64,000 bases of DNA from Micrasema longulum (GCA_022494885.1 JAGVSM010000496.1:124001-188000); one strand, 5' to 3'. Positions 12,005 through 23,604 are shown, counted from the first letter of the stretch. Numbers and translations are program-made. Notes: generated from the sequence alone by a model not told the origin.

Positions 12005-13860
12005 CATTTTCCGTAAAGTATACTGTAATAAAAGTTAGTTAAAACATTATCAATTAAAAAGTACACAAAAATGCAAGATTTTTGTTTTTTTTTTGCGTTT
12101 TTGAGTTATTGCTTTGAGGTTGAAGGTATATTTTTCTACGATACGTTTGTAGTTTCGATACCTAACGTCCTAATGCATTTAGCAAAAAAGTATATCTGCA
12201 TTTTTTTGTCGGGTTATGTTTGCATATATTATTATCTTCGCATTATGCAAATATTTTATTTTAAAATTAGCGATTTTAATTAAAATGCCATCATTATAGG
12301 TAATCTTCATCGAATTCAGAGGGGATTCAAATAAACGGAGGCTGCGCGAATTTTCGAGTCACTTGTATGACAACTTAATGGCAGATTATGTGCGTTAACT
12401 TTGATTTTAACCCTTCCATGTTCGGAATCACAGACTGGATAATTATTTAATAACCTCCCTTCCTCTTAATCCCCTCTCCCCCGTCCCCGCGCCCCCACCG
12501 CCCCTCATCAAATGCAGCTCGGAATAGAGAGAGAAATATCTCCAATTATTTTAATAACACCGCTTCTATGGAGCGCATCTCACATCCCTATTCTGTCAAA
12601 GATACCGACCTAACTTGATAAATTAAGCAAATTTTTATTAAATTTTAATTCAATTTACCTAACAATAGTCAAAATTCTTAATATTTTGATTTTTCTACTA
12701 AATTAAAGAACGAGTACCTTAACCATATTTTTTATATACATAAAAATCTTTGTCTCATTTCTTATATCCATATCCATTCTTATATTTTATATCCCCTTAT
12801 TATAACCATCTAAGACATTTTTTTCTCGAGAGATTTAACAACCAATCGGTTTGAGATGCAAATTAATTTATTAAAGCATAGAAAATCAGTTGCTTTTTTA
12901 AATAATTATTTCGTGTTTTCAAAATCTTGCCAAGGCATGCAGTCACAAAAAATTATGATTTGTTTTAATAACCTAATTTAATAATTTACATTTCTTTTCA
13001 TTAATTGTTTTAATTGAATGTTAGCGGGTATTTCACAATTATTATCAGGTACATTCTTATTTTATCTTTCAATGATAAGCAGTATTCGACGAAGAATAAC
13101 CCTAAAAGTCTTTATAAGTTTATGTTACCTGGACAAGGGTGCATCGAATGTTTTAAATTTTAATAAATAAATATTTATTTCTTACAATTTAATGTTATGT
13201 CATCAAAAATGAGCATAAAAATTTTATCAAAAAAGTTAGTATTTGGTTTCGTAGATTAAGTACATCTTAATATTTTGTATGTTTTTTTTAATAACGTAAA
13301 AAATAAACAAAAATGGATTGTTTTAATTCAAGTTATACAAATTTATCAACCCTGCTGTATATAAATATCAAGTTTTACATATTAATTCCCTTAGAACCTT
13401 GTACAAGAGTCGGGTATTACCGCTTTAGGGCATCTCAGGCTCGTGTCATAACACAAAATATTTTATCATAATATCCTATTTCAGAAACAACTTGAATATT
13501 TAACATCGAAAAATCTTATTAAAATTATATCCCGGCCTTCATTTTTCCCCTCGGGAAAAATATCAAAGAAACTCTATATTAAAAACGAAATGAAAATTAC
13601 ACAGACATCGTCTCTCAACTAATTTAATATTTTTAATTTAAATTATGGTTTCTCGTTTCTACAAAACCTGATCATATCAATACAGACAGCGGCAGACAGG
13701 TATAAAATACCGTCAATTAATTTTTGCCTTTTTGAGCAATTAAAATATTCTCAGATTATTTCTAGAAATCAATAAAAATCTAAATTATTTTTAAAAATAT
13801 AAATCGATTGTTAACTAAAAACGTTAAGATTAATTCCATGAGAAACGGATATATTTACCT
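12005..13860. other. AT-rich interval with a C-rich tract
   Basis: No gene recognised. A strikingly C-rich tract at about 12469-12507, on the order of 75 per cent C, stands out in AT-rich surroundings and could form an unusual secondary structure. A 70-codon frame at 12071-12283 is hydrophobic, with F- and Y-rich residues, but is typical of AT-rich random DNA. Confidence 0.5.
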
Positions 13861-13864
13861 TCGT

Positions 13865-14545
13865 ATATGACACATATGCCCCTGGGTGGGCCTTGGCTGC
13901 TAGTCCAGCCTTTTCCACTCTTGTCGGTCTACTGACCTTCTTCACTAGTTCCTTTCTTCCGAAGTTGTCGTATCTGCCCTGATGCAGTCGATCTATTGTA
14001 TTTTGGGCCTTCTAAGTCTTCGTTGTGCATATGGAGCAAAGAGAGTCAGGCGTTTAATGGAGTTGGCTAATTATATGGCCAGCCCATCTCAAGCGCCCCA
14101 TCTTGATGGAGCTGATCACATCTGGCGCTCCCTAGATTTCATATGACTTCCTATTATAGCGACGCCGACGATGCCAATGGTTGTTTTCTCTCACAGGGCT
14201 ACAGACATTTTTGAGGATCCTTATTTGAAACGCTGCAATGGTTCCCTCAATATTCTTTGCCCGAACACGGGTTTCAGAGGCAAACATCAGGATTATATTT
14301 TGGACAATATTATCTTAGTAGTTTTTCATACTAGTTAGGACCATAATTGTTTCTGGAGCGCGTCGTTGCAACGAATGGCATCCATTATTCTCTCCTGATT
14401 TTTTAGCGTGTATTGTGGTCACTGTTGACGGTGAAACCCAGGTATATGAATGAATTGATAACTTTAAAATTGTAATTTCCGACTCTGAAGGTGTATTCAC
14501 ACATTGATCAAAATTTACCAATATTTGAATATCCATATTTCTTTA
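13865..14545 (-). pseudogene. RTE-like LINE reverse transcriptase C-terminal pseudogene
   Basis: Minus-strand reading with several frameshifts gives, in order, VINSFIYLGFTVNSDHNT, then a run with VRENNHWHRRRYN, then IKMGRLRWAGHII, and finally EKAGLAAKAHPG near 13880. This order (FxYLG, ENxxWRxRYN, LRWAGH, QAKxHPGL) is the C-terminal half of RTE-type LINE ORF2 downstream of the catalytic core. The protein is broken by stops and shifts. Its 5' half is missing and no host function is implied. The family assignment is confident; the clade-level name is inference. Confidence 0.85.
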
Positions 14546-14561
14546 ATTATTCCTACAAATA

Positions 14562-14612
14562 TATTACAACAGAGATAAAAAACAATTAAAGGAAGGGAAT
14601 GGAAGGCAAAAC
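14562..14612. repeat. FB1 foldback element arm fragment
   Basis: ATTACAACAGAGATAAAAAA followed by GGAAGGGAATGGAA matches the left-arm start of FB1. It abuts the upstream edge of the RTE pseudogene. Confidence 0.6.
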
Positions 14613-14614
14613 CG

Positions 14615-16360
14615 CCAATCTCTTTACTACGACGTGGACGTTTTTTCTTCTTCTCGAAGATTTCCTTTTTCAGAATATTTACCTGAGAGCAACCATTGAG
14701 TCAACAACACTTGTCTAGGATTCCTTTTCTATTTCACACATAGAACTGTATTCTTCATCCACCGGGACATAGAAAATTACTAATTCTGACTTAACAATAT
14801 TTGTTTCATAGTGAAATTGCATTTAAAAGAATAAATAAAAATGAGATATAGAAATTGAACCAATCAATGAAAGAAACGATATTTCACGAAAATGAAATAC
14901 TTTTTGCAGCCGAACAAAATCTTGTACTATGATGAGAAAATCTTGAATTGGTGAATTAAATTGCTTAGAAAATAAACTTAGGTATTAGAGAAATCGTGTT
15001 ATAACGACATAGTTGATAAATCATTCGAGATTAAGGAAGATTTATGAGGCATCTCTGATTATGCTAGACAAACATGTCTACGTGCAGAGAAGCAATGGCC
15101 AATAAACCTGTAATTGCGTATTCCAAACGAGCTCAATAATTCGTAGCTTCATAAAACTTGCGGTACCTAAATTCTTCTCAATTGTTTTGCATTTTTACGA
15201 CTGTCTTTTATGCGAACAGAATTTCTTCCCGCCGTGGTCTAAATTTAAATGGAGACATCATGATGTATGCGCTGTTGCACAAATAAAACAATGCTGGGAA
15301 AACAAAACTGTATCGTTTTTTTCAAGCTGAAAAAATGTCTAATGTAATTGCGAGCGACTGTGATCTTCGCGCGTGCTAATTTTACTTTAGTTACATCTCA
15401 AAGCTTACAACTTATCAATAAAACTCATCAACAAAAATTGGTTTATTTTGAGTATTCCTCCACATTAAAAATAAGAAATTTACCTTATATATTAATAGTT
15501 TAACGCACTAAATCAATTATAGTTTTTATTGTTTTATTTGTTTTATTTTTAATAAGTACATTAGCAGATCATTTCTTCTAACTAACCAGTAAAACAAAAG
15601 GACATTTTATGAGGTTCTAGTTTCAAAACGTGTGCTAAAAAACAATTAAATAAAATAAATCACAAGTCGAACTTCCGAAATGTGTATATATATATTTAAA
15701 TGGATATCAATACTATTATTGAATGAGAAAAAGGGGATAAAAGGAAAGGAAAAAATACATAATTACATAGAAAAACAAATAGAAACTGGACAAAAAAAAA
15801 TTTTTTTTTTTTATTATAAGGAAGCTATACTATACAATATTTCTAAAAACAAAATTTATTTACGCGTCCTTCTCCCAAGGGAAAGCTGTTCCAAGGAAGA
15901 CCGTACTGTTGTAAAACAATTATTTACATACTTAACATGCCACTCAAATATTTGTTTTCTTTAAACTTATTATATTCTGAATCGATTCAACCAGATTTCG
16001 AATTCTTTTTTTAAATGTTTTTTTGTTTACTTTTGTGTGCAAGCAATTAAAAAATACATTTATCAAATACGAAACAATGACAATTATTACAAAATTACAA
16101 AGCGCTATCACTCCATATCCATTGATCATGTTCTACATAAGACTTCGATCGATGCCATGCCAATCTTCCTACATCCAACATTCTATTCACTTTACAAAAA
16201 ATAATCTACAAAAAGCAGGAAGACCTTAAACTATAATTTACCTGTCCGTTCTTGTTTCAAACTTACCTATTACGGTTCGTTTTACGAGATTTTTATTATA
16301 TAAAAATGGATTTTTAATTACGGGCAAAATGAATGTTAAAGTATTTAAAGTGGATATTCA
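14615..16360. other. AT-rich interval, nothing recognised
   Basis: No recognisable product. The 94-codon frame at 15680-15964 is lysine-, isoleucine- and tyrosine-rich, as expected of AT-rich random DNA, and overlaps other short frames. I do not call a gene. Confidence 0.5.
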
Positions 16361-16516
16361 AAACAGCCAATGACATTTTATAAGCCTTGTCAATACCTTG
16401 ACTTCCTTATTCCTTTATATTAAATGATCTTAATATGTTGATTTTAATAACTCCCTAGGGGGTTAAATCCACTCAGTGTCTACAAAAATGTAGACAAATT
16501 CAAAATATCGTTAATA
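16361..16516. mobile_element. FB1 foldback element, right arm only
   Basis: Contains ACAGCCAATGACATTTTATA, then CTTGACTTCCTTATTCCTTTA, then the outer block CTCCCTAGGGGGTTAAATCC and GTAGACAAATTCAAAATAT. The GTTCTTCATCTCTGTTG portion is eroded. Confidence 0.75.
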
Positions 16517-16524
16517 AAATTAAT

Positions 16525-16620
16525 TTTACTAAATATTTTGTATTTGACCACTTACCGAGTTTTTTAAACCTACGGGTTTTGAGACGAAGCCGTCTCTTTG
16601 CCACGATACTTTAAGATTTT
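16525..16620 (-). repeat. Hairpin repeat H, copy 3
   Basis: On the minus strand a perfect hairpin GAGACG-GCTT-CGTCTC (16581-16596) sits where copies 1 and 2 have their AGACG stem, followed by AAAACCCGTAG. The 3' flank TATTTAGTAAAATTAATTTT matches TATTTACTAAAATTAATTT after copy 1. The GAAAC and CTGATGA positions are changed. Confidence 0.55.
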
Positions 16621-16690
16621 TTTTTCACATAATGCCCACAAACATGTTGTGTTAGGGTCATATTTTAAAACTGGTATTATTTTAATTTTT

Positions 16691-16845
16691 GTTTTTTACG
16701 ATTACAAGAGAACTGTAAGGGTTACGGACCCTGTTTTGCGCTTAAATTAAAAGTATTATTTTAAATGTGTTTTTTACGATTACAAGAGAACTGTAAGGGT
16801 TACGGACCCTGTTTTGCGCTTAAATTAAAAGTATTTAAATGTGCT
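16691..16845. repeat. Recent 78-bp tandem duplication
   Basis: The unit starting GTTTTTTACGATTACAAGAG at 16691 begins again at 16769 and runs through GTTACGGACCCTG and GCGCTTAAATTAAAAGTAT. The copies are identical across about 65 bases and differ by one 4-base deletion near the end. The identity shows a young duplication or very recent gene conversion. Confidence 0.95.
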
Positions 16846-16849
16846 CAAA

Positions 16850-18445
16850 ATTAATTTATTACAATTTTTCTCTTAGCGTGAGCGGTTATGTCGATATTCG
16901 GCTGAAAACAAGCAAAACTCAACATTTTAACATTTCTGAAAACCATGTAAAATTTTCAAGCATCAAATCTCAAAAACTATTAAATATACGGAGCTTTGGG
17001 TTGGCGCTTCCATTGTTTCAAATTTAATACACTTTTATAATGATTTCTCAACCAATGTCAAAAGTCCATATTTTTTATTGAGCTGCAAAAACTGAAACAA
17101 GTCCGAAAATTTTTCAGTTTTTCGCGTATTACGCAGGTAGCACAACATTTTTTTGCTTGAATAACGTAGTTTTACACTTCCCTAACGAGTCCAAACAACA
17201 TACCAAAAAAGCAGCTATACATCGCGTTTTGCGATTTTAATGTAGAATATGACTGGCGCCTATATATACCAACTTTCATTAAAATGTTTTACCACAAAGT
17301 TAGTGCTTTAAATATTTTTAATTGAATAAAAACAAAACTTTTAAATACATGTTTTTTTATTTATTTAATCTTTCTTTCATCTAATATTAAACGTGCTTAA
17401 TCATCGCTTCTTAATAGATAATACTACAGACCTGATAAATCGTGGTCCACTTATCTATAACTAATGTCTCTTGTGCCAAACGACATTTCCCTCTTATTCG
17501 AATCTCTGTTCATTGTTTGTTATTGCTGCATTACATAATTTTGCAGTCACCGCTATTTTGATTGGGCACGGAACCGCTATAGTCTGAAGTGGCACTCAAT
17601 CACTTTATCCATTAAGCTACCGAGTACTTCACAAGGTGTTAGAATTAAGGATGCATCAACGTTTGGCCAAATCTAATTGATCATGCCAATCCCGACGGTT
17701 TCGTCAAGAGCGAATTAAATTAGTCTGCCGTGTGATGTTAAGCTTAAACTCTTGCCGTAGAGTTTACAGGTCTACGATTAAATTATTTTTTACGAGCGTG
17801 ATATTATTTCTAAAAGAGAATTTTGAATTTGCGAAAAAAATTTTTTTATAAAAAAAAGACCTGAAGCAATAGAAAAATTCAAAATGACGCTGTTTAAGTT
17901 AACATACCTATAAACACAGTGTTTCCAGTCCAGACCGTAAAACTTTAGACGAACAATCCTCATAGTATTTTTTTTTTAAGTTTTAGTGATTGTTTTTCAA
18001 AAACTCATTTTTGACGATTTAATTTGATGATTTTGGAACAAAATAAAAAATTACTACTCGTACAATTTGAAAATTAATAAAATCCATTATATCTTGAACT
18101 AGCATCTATTCTACCTAGTCCGCATCCAGCGAGTATTGTTTCGTTAGTCAAATCACTTTTTTTTTCTCCTTTACACTAAAAAATGCGATTTTTCCAAAAT
18201 TAATACCGAAAAACGTGTATATAATCCCACACTATGCACAATTGATTCTCTTTTTTAGAGTGGTATTTTGTTTGGAATTTTGTATTTTTTACTTTTAACC
18301 TAGATATGTTTTTCCTTTTGTAAAAATCGTACCTGTGTTTGTTTAACATTTTTCACATAAAAATTAAAATTTAATATACTAGTACATTTTTGTGAAAGTA
18401 TAACTTTTTTGTCCGCCCCATGGTCAAATGTTATTTTTTACATTT
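16850..18445. other. Unannotated interval
   Basis: No product recognised. A block at about 17285-17350, ACCACAAAGTTAGTGCTTTA, echoes the 3' part of hairpin repeat H at 6650. A 62-codon frame at 16839-17027 has no identifiable domain. Confidence 0.5.
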
Positions 18446-18450
18446 TACAT

Positions 18451-18624
18451 TTTTTTTTTTTGCACCACAACAGGCCAGGAGGCCTAATTACAGTGGTGAA
18501 TTACATCACAGAGCACCCAGGCTTGAGAAAAATCACATTTTAATTTTTGTGTTCTCACCGGGAATCGAACCCGGAACCTTCCGTGCGTGAATCAAGCGTC
18601 TTGACCACTACACCACGGAGGCCG
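18451..18624 (-). repeat. tRNA-headed SINE family S1, full copy
   Basis: On the minus strand the head begins GGCCTCCGTGGTGTAGTGGT (box A region) and continues to GGTTCCGGGTTCGATTCCCGG (box B; 21 bases, here split as GGTTCCGGG and TTCGATTCCCGG). The body CTGTAATTAGGCCTCCTGGC leads to a poly(A) end seen as T-run 18451-18461. It is almost identical to the + copy at 20979-21166. The head resembles tRNA-Glu/Asp types but is not a functional tRNA. Confidence 0.9.
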
Positions 18625-18629
18625 AAGGC

Positions 18630-19850
18630 ACGGAGGTTATAATGTATACTCACTCCCGTACTTGCTTTCTGGAATAAAATCTTTATTTTTTTATTATAAA
18701 TCTGTACAAAAAATAACGATGCGTGTGGTTAGATACTTTTTAAACTATCAAGTACAAATTCCATCTCATAGTTTTGATAGAAAAGTAGTAAATCGTATTT
18801 TTTCTAGTACCTACAAATTTATAGCTCTGAGTTTACGTTGCATTCAATTTTTTCAGTACCTACTTACATTATGTTTTATGGGTTTTGAGGTACAAAACAT
18901 TTGAAGATTTTGGCTTTGGTATTGAAAATTGGGTAAAATCTCTCTTCTTATCCGTCTCCCACGCTTCTTACCACACCAAGATTGCGGGCTGTCAAGAGTT
19001 TTCACGAGGTGTCTGAGTATTGAAAGTCACGACTTCGGCAGATTGTGGAAAACCCGCCCTTTATCGAAAGGACTTAAAAAATGGATTTGTTGATACGTCT
19101 GTTCACTGATAATTAAAACTCGCAAATAAAAAAAGCATAGGTTATTTTTTTAAATATGTATTCATTTGCAAACTTGCATATTGCTTTAATAATTTGAACC
19201 TCTATTGTGAAGAATAATAATGTGACTAATGATTTTTAAGCCTGTTTCGATTCGTCCAAATTCAATTTTAAACTGAATAATGGGTAATAACATCATATTC
19301 TGAAATAAAATGACCATATCACTTATTAAATCAAGTATTTTATGACGGTAATTGATTTCGATTTTACCCTGCAAACAAATTTATTTGCCACTGCTGATTT
19401 TGATAACTCAGCATTTTACGTTATATTTTGCTATTAAAATTGTTTTTATTAAGAAATATCTTTGAAAGTACTTAAACAACAATATTTTAAGGTTCTTAAA
19501 CATTTTTCAATAGTAAAATTCACCTCCAAATATTTTGGCAATCCAACACTTTCAAATTCTTATTAAAAAAATTATAAAACAAAAAATCAACAATAGATGC
19601 CTGCTTGATGAATGCAAGTTCACATTATCAATTTTTTTTAGGACAGTACAAAGTATAATCAGAATTTTTTCGTGCAGTAATAACTTATGTAAATTTTAAA
19701 ATACACACTTTCTTTAAAACAAAGACAGTGAAGAATTGGACTTTTTACTCTTCGCTAAAGGGTAGGTAATTCATACGAGAAGACGCGTATAAAAATTAAG
19801 ATAGGTACATAGTCGGTACGCTAACGAGACAAATAAACTAACGTCATCGA
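18630..19850. other. Unannotated interval
   Basis: AT-rich. No protein or repeat match was recognised. Confidence 0.45.
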
Positions 19851-19920
19851 TCAAACCCTTATCCGCACACGATGGTTCATAGGGCACTGTATTGTTAAAG
19901 TAAATGCAGCGAAACTCGAT
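19851..19920 (-). repeat. SINE S2 tail fragment
   Basis: CCTTATCCGCACACGATGGT and then CATAGGGCACTGTATTG match the antisense tail of S2 (compare CGCACGTAATGGTGCATACG at 20120). Confidence 0.6.
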
Positions 19921-20094
19921 TATCTATTACAGAAAGGTAAGATGTCAGTCTTATGCTTTGAGTGCTAGTTCAAGGACAACGAAACACTTCAGTACATTCT
20001 TTCACACACCCAAAACTGTTTTAAAGACCGTGGGTCTTCCTCCGGGTTTAACTCATACAATAATGCGATGTTTTTTTTTCAAAACACGAGTTTA

Positions 20095-20340
20095 TCATCT
20101 TCCTCACCATTCCCTTTGCGCACGTAATGGTGCATACGGCACTGCATTGGTACACCAATCACAGCGTATCCTGATCATTTTTGTTAAATGAAGGTAAAAT
20201 GAACAGTTCTACGATTAAGGTACCAGTCCAGAGACTATGAAATATTTAAGTTTGAAAACACCCCTTTAAATAAACATTTCATATAAACCATGTCGGGAAT
20301 CAAACCCGAGCCCTCTTGCATGGTCAGCAAACCTGCGACG
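20095..20340 (-). repeat. tRNA-headed SINE family S2, near-full copy
   Basis: Reversed, it reads a head with CATGCAAGAGGGCTCGGGTT and GATTCCCGACATGG, then TGAAATGTTTATTTAAAGG, ATAGTCTCTGGACTGGTACC, a TACCTTC block and CCAATGCAGTGCCGTATGCA, ending near (GATGA). The box-B-like GGTTTGATTCC is intact. Confidence 0.8.
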
Positions 20341-20631
20341 AGTTACTTTTTTAAAATATTCAACCGCATAAATAGCGAATTTAATTGAATTTAGCTGTAC
20401 TACTTTCACTGCCCCTTCTACTGTGAGTTTGGCAAACTATAAGGAAATGAATGAAACACTTCAGTGTAAACTCGCCGAATCTTCCCAAGAATCGAACCCT
20501 GTGACCATGTTGAGCGTGTTGTCCAGATGTTTATTTTTAGTATTCTTCAATAATATGCACGCTTCCACATTCCGGAATGTTGTATTTCAACTCATCACAG
20601 GGCTTTTAGCCTCATAGAGTTAGAGATACAT

Positions 20632-20977
20632 ACAACAACAACAACAACAACAAACCATCACGCCGTTTCTCCGTAAGGGTAGGCAGATAGGATAGAATGC
20701 CACATCACTCTATCTTCAACAACAACAACAACAAACCATCACGCCGTTTCCCCGTAGGGGTAGGCAGAGAGGATAGAACGCCATAACACTCTATCTTGGC
20801 ATACAGACCTCGCTTCCTCTACATTCATACATACATCTTCTGTCCATGCACTTGATCGTGCGCCGATTATTCCGTAGATCCTTTTGACATGTCCATTCAT
20901 TCAAGTATTTGACATGTGGATTTGGTCATGTCATATCTTTCTCGGTCTACCTCTATTTCTGCATCCATCAACATCGG
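20632..20977 (-). pseudogene. RTE-like LINE 3' end (part 1, downstream of SINE)
   Basis: Minus-strand translation gives RGRPRKIWHDQI, then EEARSVCQDRVLWRSILSAY before a stop: the basic GRPRxRWxDxI and A..DRxxWRxIxxAY signature closing RTE-type ORF2. The 3' tail is (GTT)n, seen here as (AAC)n. The last ~80 bases are present twice in tandem: CAAACCATCACGCCGTTTC starts at 20651 and again at 20732, each with its own (AAC)n. The remaining upstream part of the reading frame lies at 21167-21290 beyond a SINE. Confidence 0.8.
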
Positions 20978-20978
20978 T

Positions 20979-21166
20979 GGCCTCCGTGGTGTAGTGGTCA
21001 AGACGCTTGACTCACGCACGGAAGGTTCCGGGTTCGATTCCCGGTTAGAACACAAAAATTAAAAATGTGATTTTTCTCAAGCCTGGTTGCTCTGTAATGT
21101 AATTCACCACTGTAATTGGGCCTCCTGGCCTGTTGTGGTGCAAAAAAAATGAAATGAAAAAAAAAA
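20979..21166 (+). repeat. tRNA-headed SINE family S1, inserted in RTE-like ORF
   Basis: Head GGCCTCCGTGGTGTAGTGGT, box B GGTTCGATTCCCGG, body CACTGTAATTGGGCCTCCTG and an A-rich 3' end at 21141-21166. It interrupts the minus-strand RTE-like frame: protein-like sequence resumes on both sides. AACATC at the left and AACATT at the right are a possible short target duplication. The near-identity to 18451-18624 indicates recent activity of S1. Confidence 0.9.
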
Positions 21167-21290
21167 CATTCGCATTGTAAATATTCTTAGCCGTTCTTTC
21201 GCTGTCCATTCGTTCTACGTGTCTAAACCAGCGCAGAGCTCCTTTCTTGATTTTGTCGAAGATGCTGATACTAATACTAATAATGCAGAT
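21167..21290 (-). pseudogene. RTE-like LINE fragment (part 2, upstream of SINE)
   Basis: Minus-strand frame reads FDKIKKGALRWFRHVERMD, then SERTAKNIYNANV, and is then cut by the SINE. KxGxLRWxGHVxRMxxxRxxKxxY is a hallmark of the RTE-type C-terminal region, so this joins 20719-20977 as one interrupted pseudogene. The part of this open frame upstream of 21290 is AT-rich and not recognisable. Confidence 0.8.
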
Positions 21291-21414
21291 AAATAATAAT
21301 GAATAAATGCTGAAGTAAATGAATAATAATAAATACATATTGATGTCTTTTTTAAAGGTTATAAGTATAATTATTATATTTAATTTAATAAGATGGATTT
21401 TAGCGACTGACATT

Positions 21415-23276
21415 TATTTCCCATACTGATAATAACACAGTTTGAAACCCAATGTATGTTCAAACTTACATGTAATATGATTTAATAATAACAATAATAT
21501 ATTTATATAACGTAGTAAAAAAATAATTCGAAATGGGAAAAAATATATCAACATTATCAACAGAAGGTTTACAAACATCAATTAAATAACTTGATATTAC
21601 TTATTTTATGCCCTATTTCAAGATTCAAAATTAAAAATATAAATAATTAATGAATTCTCTTATATCAAATATTTTGTATAACTATCTGATTCAATTCAGG
21701 TTTAAGTGGGTTAAAAAGGATATAAGAAAAATGTTACCTCTGTAACCTTTTCGAGTATGAAAAATATCTAAGCTGGTAGATATTTCCAATTGGCACTCAC
21801 TGGTACAAAATGCCAAGGGATACATTGTGCAAGTATTATTTCAGATTCAATATTAGACTCCTATAAATATGCCGGCTGTCCAGTTGCATAGCAGAAGTCA
21901 GGTTCCAGCATACCGAGCAGACTTGGCGAAGATCTGTCTCCAAATCCTGACAGCACGCCCCTTTGTACTTTGATTCGCGTATGGAAATTGGCTTTATTCT
22001 TCCGCCCGAAGGACGATTTCCCTCGGCGATAACAGCCCAGAGCGCATTTTTTCGCGGCACTACGACACCAAAGATTAATGTTGATTTTATTGTTCTGTTT
22101 ATTTAAATGTATCACAAATGTGGCTGGTTTTACGAGAAACAATACTTGGTTTACTTTATTTCACTCTTGTCCCGAAAACTTTTATGCTCAAATAGGATTT
22201 CATACTTTTATTTATGTTATTGCCCACAAAACTAAAATCGAGACGATTGTCGACAAACCGTTTTTAACTAAATAAAAATTTAAAAGTTGCTTGTTTTTTT
22301 GTAAGTAAGTTTTATTCAATTCATTAAACTGTTAAATACAAATATTTTCCAACGTTATAATATTATTGAAGTAATATTGCGCTTACTATTTTTTTAAACA
22401 AATTTAAAATTAATTATACGTTCCCTACTCCATTCTCGCTTATCATACTCACTGATGTATTAGTCTAAGATGGATAATCGTTTACAACTTAAAAAATGTG
22501 TTGTTTTAAAATATGTGGTAGAACTTTCGTAGATCGTCTCCATCTACTAGACTTGTTGTTCACTTATACATAAGTAATATTTAACTTTTATAGATAGACA
22601 CAATTATTGGGTTTCAACATTATTGAGTATCACCAATGAGATTTATTTTATTTGAATTAGTTATTATGATTTTTGTGACAATTCATTTATGTTATCAAAT
22701 CTCTTTTTATACTATCATTTTGTAATGTACCAGGTTTTTAAAAAAATCTTTTTGATCATAATATTTTTTAACTGAATATATCTTTATGGTTTACATACCT
22801 CAATCTTTATCATTTCTGACCGCCACGTTTCCTTTATTTTTTAAAATAAAGAATAAAAATATTTAATGCAAAACATCTATTTTTTTAATATCCCTTATTT
22901 GGTCAAAAAAGTTAAAATAGTTATAGCTTATGAAGGTTTTATAAATAGTGAAATAAGACAATTTTGTTTAAAAAAATACGATATAATTTACTTATATATT
23001 ATTTTGCATATTGATTTCGTATTTATGAATATATGAGATGAATGGTTCATATAAAGTGATGTCAGTAAAATGAATGTATTTATTGCCCATTCGTTGTTAA
23101 GTTTTCTATCTCTTTAATCTTAATTTAATAGCATCTCAGAACATAAAGCATTTTATAAGGACGCCATAAAACTTCCCTCAAAATGGACTAAAACAGGACG
23201 AAGCTAGCCATAAATCTCATTTAAAGGTTCTCTTACAGAGGTGAAAATAAGTATCGAGATGTAATCTCGATTAAAA
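21415..23276. other. Interval with a GC-richer patch at 21870-22060
   Basis: Mostly AT-rich and featureless. The patch 21870-22060 is GC-richer and open on the minus strand in two overlapping frames (21836-22060 and 21861-22142). One reads KVQRGVLSGFGDRSSPSLLG, the other RPSGGRIKPISIRESKYKG. I do not recognise either. It may be a degraded element or an exon remnant. Confidence 0.35.
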
Positions 23277-23600
23277 ATAATGGCGTCGACACCTCGCGGG
23301 CCGCACCGAGCCGCGACACCCGCTTCCTTACATCTGACACATCAAGCGGGCGAAAACTTCAATCTTCCTGCCTGGACTATCCACTGGCTGCTACCAGCCA
23401 CCGCTGCAACAGTGCATACTGCACTCACGAGCGGCCGTGACGCGACGCTCGACGTTTTGTCACGTCATGTTGTGTCGTCACCCAAGCCGTCTGCAGCCGC
23501 CACTGTATCAGACCTGCGCCAGCCGAGCAAACGTCATTACGGACAGCTTTATATCGCTGCTCTTCTTGTTCGAAGGCTAAATGCTTGTTCTCTGTACTAA
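23277..23600 (+). other. CpG/GC-rich island with a 106-codon open frame
   Basis: This block is clearly GC-richer than the surrounding AT-rich DNA and dense in CG dinucleotides. An ATG at 23280 in an acceptable context (AATAATGG) opens a 106-codon frame rich in Ala, Pro, Thr and Ser that ends at 23600. The product matches no family I know. It has no signal peptide, membrane segment or repeat. Options are a first exon or promoter CpG island, a long non-coding RNA exon, or a fragment of an unrecognised element. Confidence 0.3.
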
Positions 23601-23604
23601 AACA

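Noticed and set aside
15680..15964. 94-codon open frame
   Set aside because: Lys/Ile/Tyr-rich composition typical of AT-rich random sequence, overlapping frames on the other strand, no domain.
18555..18624. Candidate functional tRNA gene
   Set aside because: The head has box A/B-like parts, but it is followed by a SINE body and recurs in several copies. No complete tRNA fold with a credible anticodon arm and 3' end.
20632..20735. Possible CRISPR-like direct repeats with (AAC)n
   Set aside because: Only two units, identical with LINE 3' ends and microsatellite tails; eukaryotic context.
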